From Hofstenia miamia (taxonomy: Eukaryota > Xenacoelomorpha > Acoela > Hofsteniidae): a stretch of DNA of 64,000 nt. The stretch covers positions 1,041,770 through 1,105,769 of the forward strand of contig CABFPE010000166.1 in the NCBI GenBank assembly GCA_900660155.1, in the 5' to 3' direction. The position numbers and the translations under genes are program-made. Shown here piece by piece: positions 13,601-25,600 of this stretch; positions within the stretch are counted from its first letter, which is position 1; each line of letters starts with the position of its first letter. The notes below the pieces were generated by a model that saw only the letters and a list, made by a program, of their open reading frames with translations, did not search any database and was not told where the DNA came from.

Positions 13601-16600
13601 TAGCTGCTCAAATTCAAGCTAAATTTTAAGTTGTTAATTTTTAGGCAATGTAATTAGCTTTATGCTTAAATTGTTCACTAGGGTATCTATTTTAAATTGC
13701 AGAAGTAAAGATTTCCTATATTTTGTAATAGTGGTGACTGTAGACAGGAATTCAATCATAAACTTCCCCAAAAGTGGTTACAAAATTCGAGCATTGTAAG
13801 AACCTTCATATTCGGCCCTGGGCGGTTTATGTATGTATGTATGTACATATGTATATATAGACCTAACCCAAACTCTTCTCTTAACCCAAACCCTAATCTA
13901 AGCCAACGTACACCTTAGTCCTAACCCAAACATTATGTAGGAGAAATATGCAAATTTGTTATTTATATCAATAGGTTAGGTTTATTAATTGGAGTAAAAT
14001 ATTAGGGTTAGGGTAGAATTTAGATTAAAGCTAGGGTTGTGTTTAGGATTATGTTTCGGGTTAGGGTTAGTGATATGGTCAGATTTAGGTTTGAAGTTTA
14101 GGTTATGGTATGGGTTAAGGTTGTAAATGTATTTAAAATAAAATGTAACAATAATAATGAATTAATTTATTAGCCGCTGAAGACAAACACTGCAAAAATA
14201 TAATAACAAGTCAACTCTTACGGCAGCGAGGGCACTCACAGGAGATAAAGTAGGAGCAGCTGGAAGAGTCGGCAAAGTGTGAGAAGGACTCAGCAAAGAG
14301 GAAAGACATCAAAATTTTCTTGAAACTCGGCGCGAGGAAAAGAAATCACTGGTTGTTGGAGGGTTGAGAGTCAAGATGTAATTAGCAGCAATACAAGTAC
14401 AATTGAAAAACGAGTGAAAGATTCGATGTATTTTGGGACCACGAATGGAGAAAGTGACAACGTCATCAGAGCGAGTGGAGCGTGAACTAGAGAGCTTATG
14501 AAATCAAGAGGATCAAAATTCAATTTGCGAGTGAGCAAGCGATTCAGCAGGAGGAGATCACAAGCATGGAAGTAGAGAGACAGCAGGACAGTGGAGAATT
14601 TGAGAAGAGCGTCTTTGTGTGGCAAGGGAGAGATCCATAGAGTGAAATACCAGAAGGCCACCACCAGGGAGAAGCGTAGAGAATAATGGCGCGAAGAATG
14701 GAAGAGAGTTTCACAGCAGCCGGGGAATTAAAGGGAACATAGCGGAAGATGTCAAACAGTAAGGAATAAACTTTGCAGAGGCGCAAGGACACATGTCCTG
14801 TCCAATTTAAATTTGCAGCAAGTTACACTCCAAGATGAATATAATGACCAAAAAAATTTCATCGGAAGAGGCAGATCAGAAGAAAAAGATACATCAAAGG
14901 AAATGCCACATGTCTTGTTTGGGCTAAAATCAAGATGGTTAACGGAAGACCAAGTAGACAAATACTCAAGATCAGAGGTAATATTGGAGGCAAAAAAATA
15001 CCAAAATTGAAAATCGCAGTGTCATCGACGTGCAGTAGAGAGGATGAGTTGAGAACAGATTGAGGGAGGTTGTATTGTCAAAATATTTTTGATAAATTTC
15101 AACCCATGTCGATTAATTCATGGTTAATTCTAATGAATATTTTGTAATTTGTGGCGCTACCACTTCGCAGTTTGGCAGAAAAATAATACTTTTGATTAGT
15201 TATTTATCTCATTGATCATTTTAAGTACTTTGTAATAAATCGGAATTTTCTACAAAAATAATTGTTACCTTCTTCAAGTGTTTTAGACATGACACTACCG
15301 GAATGTTTACAATTGAGAGTGCGTTCATCAATTGATGTCTGAATAGCCCAAGATTTATAAATTTCTTTATATTTCTAGAGAAAATTGGCAAAAAATATGG
15401 ATCAAACGGACATAGGCAGGTTATGGTTAAGGCTGACACAATACGCATCTCAGCATGTCCTTTAAGGAAGATCAATTTTTTCTAGTTTGCGAAAACTAAG
15501 AGTTGAAATGTGTGAGGAAATTTCGCGAATTTAGTTCGGCAGCAATTATGATATATATAAATTCTTCCTGTGGACCTCTAGACGTAGTTCAATTGAACTA
15601 AATTTTTCCATGAAGTGTTTTTAGACCAATAGGAATACGAACATATATGGGCTGGAGAACAAAACTTATTTCAAAAAGTGCAATTTCGTGATCAGTCTAA
15701 TATACTGTATAAGGTATTGACTATTTTAGATCGAAGATATTAGAATAAACCTCCCTGCATTATTTGATGCAATTATCTTCATGCTTTTCAACTAATAAAA
15801 CGAACATCACTGTAAATATTATGCTTAAAACAAGTTTACTAAATTTTATTTTTTTATTTTTTAAAGTGTAGGAAAATGTGGCCAAAGAATGTAAAAGAGG
15901 AAATGTTTGTTGTTCAGAAAATTTTGTTTTAAAGAAAGTAATAGGGAAGAATAATTTATAAATAAATACTACCTATAAGACTATTGCAATTTTTCAAAGG
16001 ATATACTTACATTTTCAAAAATGATTTAGATTTTATTTCAATAATGCGTCCTTAATGATTTATCAAATTGTAGCTAAGAAGCTTAGGTTTCAACTTGAAT
16101 CACATCACAAGGCTTTCCAAAATTCCTCGTCGTTAGTCAAGCGTTTGTAAGTTTCAACCTCAACTAGTTGTAATTGTATATGAGAAAATTCATTTATTAA
16201 AGTTCTTCTAATACTTGGCGTGTCTATAAAGTAATAAGATGATTATTTTTTACTAGCTGTTTGTGTGTATATGATTCATTGTAGACCAAATAATCGACCT
16301 ATGGCTTTTGTGAGTTGAGTTCAGTTAATTACATCTACTTCGCTTACCTATCTTAAGGTCATGCACATCATTATTCTTGAGTTTTTGTGCTGCGCAACGA
16401 TAGAATTTTGTAGAGAAAGCTCGCTTTTACGCCTACTTGGAGATGCAAAATGGCATCAGTGACAAAGAAATCCACGAAAAGTTGAGTACAGCTTTTCTTG
16501 ATGCTGATCCGAGTTATTTCACTGTGTAACTCTGATGCAAAAACCTCAGAAATAATTCACGCACAAGTTGGTGTGCCCTTCTGCGCAGTGGACGACCGAG

Positions 16601-19600
16601 GACATCTCGAAGTGATGAAAACATTGGAAGGATTCAGCAAATGTTACAGATTTATCGTCCTGTCGGCAATTGAGCGAAGAGTTGCAGATTTCAAAAGATA
16701 CAGTTCTGCAGATCTTCACTGATGACCTTAAGATGCGCAAACTTTGCAGCGTCTGGATCCCTCATGCGTTCACTGAGCAGAAAAACGACAGAGAAGTTTG
16801 GCGGCGCAAGGGATTCTTCAAAAACTCGACAAATTTGGAGCAGATGCTGCTCGAATATATGCAGTTGAGGATGAGACTTGGGTCGATTTTAATCCCAAGC
16901 TCCCAAAGCAAAAGAACAAGTGCTGGGTGCAACGTGCGCAGTAGCGAACCACTGTTGTGCGGCCAAAGCTAACTAATCAGAAGACTCTCATGTTCTTCTG
17001 CTTCACATCCAACAAGGTGTGCGTCCAGACCTTGCCTTATGGTCAAACAGTGGACTCCGAAACGTACGTGTCCGTCATACTATCCTTTGGGGAACATTGG
17101 AGAGTTCTGCGAAGTGACCCAACAAAATTCGGCGATTTGTTTTTTCACCCGATAATACGCGGCCACACACATCATCCGTTACTGCTCAGTTTTTTATACA
17201 ACAAAGAGTGAAAATTGTTACTCAGCCTCCCCCGATTACAATTTGGGTGACCGTTGGCTGTTCGCGCATCTCAGGTGCTGCTTTAAGAGGATGACATTCC
17301 ACAGCCACGAGGAAGTGAAAGACGCCGCGTTGCAGGTATTTCGTTATATTCCAGTTCAACGCTTCCACTCCGAGCTAGATAAGCTCAGACATCATTTGCT
17401 ACGTGTCATTGAAAACAATGGGTGCTATGTTATACAGCTTTTTTGTTTTGGAATTGTTGTTTTCTAAAAAATGGTAGAGCGATCTAAAACTTTGTAGACA
17501 CACTAAGTAAAAATAAATTACTAAGTCACTATTTACGAGGTGAAACTCGTACGGAATCCTCAGATATTTTTGTATATCCTTGCTACAGCTCGACATATTC
17601 TAAGATCAAAGTTTGATGCAAGTCACCTCTCTAATAACTGAAATATTAAAACAATTTTCAATTTTTGGATAATTCTTGTGTTTCAATTAACGGTGCATTT
17701 GGTGAACACGCTCAATAAATACATTAATCATGTTTAACTTATGCAAAAAATGTTTCTCGTGATTTGAATGTAATTTCAAATAGTTTAATGGTAATCAACC
17801 CTTTAACACGAAAAACTGTGCCAAGTTCTTTAAAAAAATTCCTTATTTCTACTAATTTAGCTGGTTGTAGTGGGTCTGCGAATACTGGTAAGTGTTTTAT
17901 AATATTAAATTCTATGCTTAAATTTGCTATCATAATGTAGGACTCGCCCATTTTTATTTCATTTTAAGCAAGAATCGAGGAGCTGTTTTTATTGAGCATT
18001 GAGAAGAATATTTTGTCATTCACGGCAAGATTGGCAAATAGGTTCCTCAGTATAAAATTTTAATTCTACTTTGGTTATTTTATTAAGTAATTGAAATATT
18101 TCAAATGCAGTATATGATTCCTGTTTATTTTCTTGTTTGATCCAAGCACCATGCAAGTAATATTAGACGTGCCCAGATGCAAACTGTGCTCCAAATATTC
18201 ACATTTTGGGTGTTGGTAAAATTTGTTTTGAGATATATAATCTGGTTACAATAAATCATTAATGTAAATGAATATTGAAGGTGCTACAAATTGTGAAAAG
18301 CAATTTAGTATTTATTATGCAAGATATCTTTCTCTTTATATTGTTTACCGAAATTCCATTATAATAGGCATTTATCTGAAACTACTGATTGCTTAATATA
18401 CATACATTTCACATACCCAATTTAGTAGAAGACTGCCAATCAACGATTCCAGGTAATTTTTTCAACTTTTCTATTTGTGGATTTTACTTTTCTATTGCTT
18501 TTATCTTCATCAACGATGAGTGCTGCCGTTGTTAAATTATTTTTTAATCGTGTTCAACAACCTTAATACGATTATATATAGACAACGTTGACATAACTAT
18601 CAGAAATTAGCTGGGTTAATATCACTTGATACCTTTATTCATTAGTTAATTCTGGCAGTTTATCGTTATAGCTAAGGTTTTGGAAGTATTTTTGGTAAAT
18701 ATACATAAAATATTCAGTTTTAATTTTTAAGTTTTTTAGAATGTTCAACAAAAATTTTATATTTTTTGAGAATGCATATCTGGAAATAATTACATGATGC
18801 CTCCATATTTTATCTTAATTGTCTTTAAGATATTTTATTATAATACTGGAAGTTCTCATATACTAATATACAATTTTCAGCTAATCGTAAGGAAATACTT
18901 AATAAAGTATATTTCTGATTGCAATGTCATCTTGAAGGTGTATGAGATATTCTTAATTTATTTTTAACCTCTCAGCACTTAAGTATACATGTAGTTCATA
19001 CCATTTCAACTTATTGGGTTTTTCTTACAGTAATTTACTAAAGAATAAGCGTATGATATGTATTATTTTCAAAAAAAGTGTCATTATTTTTGACACAGGA
19101 GCTTCATTCCAACAAAAATTTTAAAATTTATAATATGACTTACATATAGCACCCAGTTCTCTGACTTCTACAAATATCTTCAAACTTTCATTTTCTATAA
19201 ATCAGGTTTTGATTATCAAATCATTTTAACGGTTAAATTGTAAACTGGCTCTAAAATTCAATTTATTTTTAGATCACAATTAATTTGAAAGTGCTTCACC
19301 ATAATGGACGTCATTTAACAGAGTCAATTAATAATCCCAATGCAATAATTATTAAAGTGTTCACAAAATAAACACGTGGGAGAACAATGGTTGCAATTAC
19401 TAAAATAATCATGTTTATATGACTTGTTCTATAGATAAATACATTCTTAATTTGACAATTCGTCTGAATAGAATGCAAAGAATTAGTAAGAAGAGTACTA
19501 TTAAGAGGTTTTGAGATATGCCACACATTTGTAGTTGAGTGAAATTTATTAAGTAAGGTAGACTTTTCTCCTTTTCCAAATTATTTTATCTTAATCGTTG

Positions 19601-22600
19601 TTTAGCAAAATTCCATTTTAATATGCATTTATCTCAAGCTGATATTATTGTATTGCATACATTTCACACTACCAATTTAGTAAATGACAGTCAACCAACG
19701 ATTTCTGGTAATTTTTCAACTTCTATTTATGTATTTTACATATTTTTTTACCTTTAAGATTTTTTTTGTGAAATAGTTAAAAAAATATTAAGTCAATAGT
19801 AACTGTAACGTGTATTCGACAATATCAAGACCCTCATCATCTAAAGCGATTGCAGTTATTATATGAAATTTTTAGAATATTAAAATGAGAGATAAAAGCT
19901 TGTAGTTAGTATGCCTTTTCACCTTAATTATACTGTTAACTCATACTAAATTCATTGATTTATCAAAAATTTAATATAAATGCTATGTGTTTCAGTTAGG
20001 TTTTCCTTTCCTATTAAAAATTGATTTTGCGATTTCCATACATTTGTGATATATTAGAATATTAAAGCTTGATAATTTTTTCCAATTTGCATAAATTTCG
20101 ACATTCAAAATTATTTATATGAGCTATATCTTATTCACTTAACCATGTTTTTGTTTTTCTCAAATAACAATTTATGTTCTTCGTGAATTCTTGAAAGAGC
20201 TAGAAGCTGCCGCTGGTTTTTTATAGTGAGTTTTCTTGTTATAAAGAATTGACAGACGATTGCTGGTGATGCCGTAATACCAGGTTTGTTGAGTATCTGC
20301 GTAGTGATGCTTTCTTTTAGAAAGATGAATTAGTTAGTCTTCCACTAGTGTTCTGCTCTGCATAATCAAGTAGATCTTGGAAAGGTTGTACACCACATTA
20401 TAACTAAAATTAATTTGCGACCAACAGTGACGCGATATGAGACTCTTCTAGTGGAGCTTTGTTATTCGTCCTCTATCAAATTTTGAAAGCTACACACCTC
20501 TTACCATATTAATCACTTTGTGAAAAAATGCATCTATCAAAAATCTTATATCAAGAGTTCTCTCTTTGTATCGATGATGAAATCCAAACTTCTGAAATTT
20601 TCGGCAATGGACCACACATAGTCTATTGTGATTCTTTCCAGATCTCTGCTTTGGGATCTTTTCAGAAATTTTGTACTATTGTATGCTGTGATGTGGCATA
20701 TGCCCTGGCTTCCAAAAAGGATCAAAATCTTATAGGATATCGGAATGAGATCTGGAGAATAGGGTGGTCATTTCTCAGATTATATGGAAGCAAGAAAATG
20801 AGCTCTGCATACATTTTGAATCCCGTGTGCTATGTGTGTAGGCGCCAAATACGGTTGGAACGTTCAATGATTATTCCCAAAGTGCTGTTGAGACCATAGA
20901 AAACAAACAGGTTGATTTTGATCCCTTCATTTAGAAAATGACCTTGATTTTTATTGATGTGCCACCGCAACCGATTTAGCAGAAAACCTTGTCGACTCTA
21001 TTAATTGTGAAATTACTTAATGGTAAAGGGCTTCTCATCTACAAATAGAATTCTCTGCCATTTCGCACTCGGCAAAAACATGCGGTTTTTCTTTTACTGG
21101 AGGTTTGTAGAACCTAGCAAATAGACTACTTTTCAATGTTGTTTTCCCCTTGAAACAACTCAACGACGGCATTTTGTGTTTTTGACATGCTACAAAATAT
21201 ATTAAATGAAGCAATATTTGCAATTAATTGATCGATGCATTGGCAATTCGCAAAAATATATTTTACCAATTTCAACAAATTACAAATATTACTATTATTC
21301 TTCTAAATACCATGTTCCCATTCCACTAGACGGTTTGTGTTGAATTCTACGCTACTAGCCTGTGCATATCTCTAATACAAACTATTAATTTTGAATTGAA
21401 TTTGGATTTTTTGATTTCGAGAACAAATTTTTCGATCGACATTACTAAGCTGCAACAGATTATACTACATCGTTTTATCCTTCATGAGGTCGCATGTTTC
21501 CACAACAAAGTAAAACTTTAAATATATTTAATAGAATAAATTATCAATGTATTTAAAAATCTATAAGATCACATAAACTATAACATTTTAATTGAATTGC
21601 ATCAATTTACTTAAGTGGCATTGGAAAAATGTTTTTGTTATAAAGAACTAATTTTCATTAAAAGATGATTTAATTTTTATACTATACCTAATAAATATAT
21701 TTTGAATCAGTAGCACCGTATATTTTTAGCATAGTCTACGGTTGTACTTTGCAATCAGAAATACAGAGCGACTCTATTTTCAGATTTGAAAAAACTCCAA
21801 AAAAATTGACATATTTGGAGTGAGAAGAAAGTAATGAGCTTTTCGTTGAAGAGAAATATGAAATACTTCTCTCATCGCAAGATTCCCAAAATTTGTTCTT
21901 TAGACCTTATTATATAAAAATAAATAAAAATCAGATTAAAGAGATATGATTTATTGATTATACAAGAAGTTTTAAAAATCAAATTTCACATAGTGCAGCG
22001 AAAACATAAATAAAGTTTTTTTCAGTAAAGATCAGACACATACTTTTTTTCTTAATCACTCGAATAGTCTCGCGGTTGACTTTGGTTTCCGCTTCGATGC
22101 ATCGAACTCCAAACTAAGGGTTTTTTGTAATCAGAGACTGGACAGTTGAAATTTTTTCAGTCTTCCTTGTTGTCACTGGTCGTCCTGCTCTTGGAATCGT
22201 ACAAGGCACTTCGAGTTCCATCCTTAAAGTTCTTTACCCATCGCCTCACTGTGGATAAGCCTGGAGCTTCTTTGTCCCACACAGTAACCAGATTCTCGTG
22301 AATGGCCATTGCAGACATTCCGCGTTTACCTTTAGTTAAACAATAAAATCGGAAACAGCATTTAGAAGGATTCATGACTTCTCAACTTCAATTTCAATAA
22401 TGACAGTCAAACTGGTTTTTAGGCTTTTATAGTCTCATTAAAATTTGAAAAATGATTAAATTCTATTACTTTACCAAATATGGATAAAATTGCTGCACCC
22501 GTGAAAGTTGGTATATCTTTCTTCGCCATAGAAAGCTATTGGATTAGAGAATTGCATTTTTAAAATTTGATTATGACATCCATTTATGGTAATATGCGTG

Positions 22601-25600
22601 ATTTCACGCTCATATCGTAAGGCTAACTTAAGTTATTTAAAAAAGCTCATTACTTTTTTGTCACTCTAAATATTTGGTATAGATGTATCAATACGTTAAG
22701 AATAATGACAACCCTAGTATGATGTTTGCGTGTGCGTTCGTTTATTCACAATACTGTGTATGTTTGGATTCTTACCAACTACACTATTTTTGAATCATGC
22801 TTTGCGGTTATAGATAATGCATAATAGTTAATTTGCGCGAATTCAACTTGAGCTAAATTCTGTTGTTAGTGGTGAACCAAGAATTTTCTAAGAAACTGAG
22901 TTGTAGCCTGAGATATTTTTTAATAATCTTGAATTCTTTTTGATTTTCTCATAAATTTGTTTTCATTGAGAATGCTATGTATTTACAACTCCTTTTCAAC
23001 TTTTATCTGTTCACAAATAATTAAAAAACTCAACTATGTGCTTTACTTTTTACTTATCAAATTTATATATAATTTTAAGTAAATTTTTACATTTGTTATC
23101 ATTTAGCCACAGAACCACGCTCTGAAGAAACAGGTAATTTTCCATAAAAATATCCTTTTATACAAATGCACAATTGTTGTAGCTTTGATATTATATTTAC
23201 TCCCTAACTTTTGAATAATCCCTTTGGATTTAGTTTGTGAAGGTGCGGATTGATAATTTAATTTAATGTCCGTCTGCAAGTTGAAAAAAGCATTGCTGCG
23301 AATGAAGAATTTTATTTGCTGTGGATGAGGTAGCAAAATTCCTCTCCGTTTATTACCTTCATTGTAAAAATGGTGAACTTAACAAAAAGTTTAACTACTG
23401 ATCACGGGTCGCGGATTTTGTCCCGTGTAGGTAGAGTAATATTGTAAGCATGTTATTTTTTCATCTAACTTCAAAATAGCATAAAACTTTAACCAAAAAT
23501 GCAGGGCAATGCACTAGAAACGGACTTTGTTATAAGATTAAAATCAATATATTTGCCAAAACCATACAATTAAACTACAAATTAAATGTAAAATATATAA
23601 TAATAATAACTTTGTGTGTGTATATATATGCGGTAAGCACAGTGTAAAAATTCAGCAATGTGTTTAGCATGTTTGTGTCTCCAATTGTATTTTGTCGTTG
23701 TAAATTCTAAATTTTTTGTAATTTTTGTCTACTCTAATCGTATTTTCTAAATCATTCCAAATATTAGAGGCTGCTCGATGAAAACAAGGATAGAAAATAC
23801 TGCGGCAAATAAATGCATGTGATCGTGGATTTACTTTTAAGTAATTATCAAGAAAAGAAATTGAATGTCGGCCATATTAATACTTAAATAAAAGTGAAGC
23901 TGCATGGAATTTTACTTGATATAGCGGGGATAATATATTATACTTTTGTCTGTATTCACTAACATAATCATGCTTATGTGCAAAATTTAGTGACCAATTA
24001 AAAGTTTTTGATAATAAATAGTGGCTTTTTGTATTAAAATTAATATAAATGAACAATAATGTAATTGCAATAAACAAAATGCATGTAGTTGAACGTGATA
24101 ATCTGATCCTAAATGTTTAGGTGGTATGAGTATCTAACGCCAGAAACCATTTTTGTAACTTTTTTTTGGAGAAATTCATCAAATCTTACATCTTTGTCAA
24201 TATCCCAACCTGAATATGTAACATGATCACTTTGTTCTATTGGAACACTGTTTGCAATTAATATTTCTCATACGGAAATATAATTCTCTTGGGGAAATAT
24301 AATGAATTGCGTTTCTTTCAATATTTATTTTTAATTGATTGGATGAGAAATACCAAGAAAGATTTGTGGCCCTAAATGCATCATTATCTGTAATTATCAG
24401 GCAAATATCATCAATAAATTGATATATTTTATATTATATTTATTTTAGCGTTCCTTTCTACTTAATGCAATTTTCGAATTAATGAGAGTCTTTGTTTTTA
24501 GTTGTATTTGTTTTGTTATCCAGTTCAAAAGTCAAAGACGATATAAGTACAATGCACTAATCATGTTTTGAAATTTAAGTAGGAACTTCCTGAGTACTAA
24601 AATGTCTCAGAACCATCGGAGTGAGAGAATTTGCCTATGCCACTTTACGACAAGTGGTCAAAAAACTTGTCGTGAAGAGTATGTGTGGTCAACGTTAGCA
24701 CATTTTCAACTAGAGTGATAAATCTATGTTTAAATCCATATTCGACGAAATTGATTAAATCAAACCAGGCTGCAAATGTGCTCTTCGCGAAAACCTTTAA
24801 ATTGTGTCTTTCAGCATCTGGGGATTTTCTTTTGTTTGTTATTGAGAATATTGGAGATCGTAGGATAGGATGTATGCGTAAAAGATTTGTTTTAGTTTTT
24901 GTTTCTCGAGAGACTTAATAATTGGATACGAAGCACCATGGCCAATGCTAAATGGAGAATATTTTCTTGTCAATTTCTTTGACGTGGGTCTTGCAGCTTA
25001 GATCAAAATTGAGTTCAACATATTACAGGAAGAGATGTTCCATCAATCAGGACCTCAAAGCAAACATTACGCCGGCTGATGTGATCCAAGTTGATGAGAG
25101 ACAATTCATCTGAACATTGATCTAATGTATATTTTCAGATGAGTCAATATTTGAGATATACTCATCAAAAAGCATATTCATAAAGAAACCAACTAGGCAG
25201 AAGTTCAAATTCTTGCCTAAATTTACTCGGGGCACCATGAAGTATGGTGAGAAGTCTGTAATGGCATGGAGTGCAATATGGAAGTGTGGCCTTCGCAAGA
25301 TTGTTCACATCATTGGTACTCTCCGAAGCTCTCAATATGCTCGGATTCTCGAAATGGATCTCTTGCCACTCTTTACAACGGATTCAATATATCAGCAGCA
25401 TGGTGCTCCATGTCATACCTCAAAAGAAATGAAAAACTTCCTCCACAATAATGGGGTTGCTATCCTTGCTGACTGGCCTGGCCAACCTCCAGACCTTAAA
25501 ATTATCGAAAATATGTTGAAGGAGGTCAAATATTGAAGTTGACCGCATACTCTTCACACTGAAGACGAGCTGTGGAACGCAATAAAGAAAGAATTTTATG

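Larger units (their letters stand above)
15080..18100 (+). repeat. Segmental duplication, copy 2 (carries 27-nt exon B)
   Basis: Paralogue of 10090-12720, with the blocks in the same order. It lacks the MITE and the 10620-11300 block of copy 1 and has instead a mariner at 16214-17507. The minus-strand LINE fragment abuts its left edge. Confidence 0.75.

Noticed and set aside
20528-20899. 123-codon open frame on + as a gene
   Set aside because: No recognisable domain, no splice context linking it to the caspase phase, and the region looks like worn repeat. Kept only as unclassified sequence.
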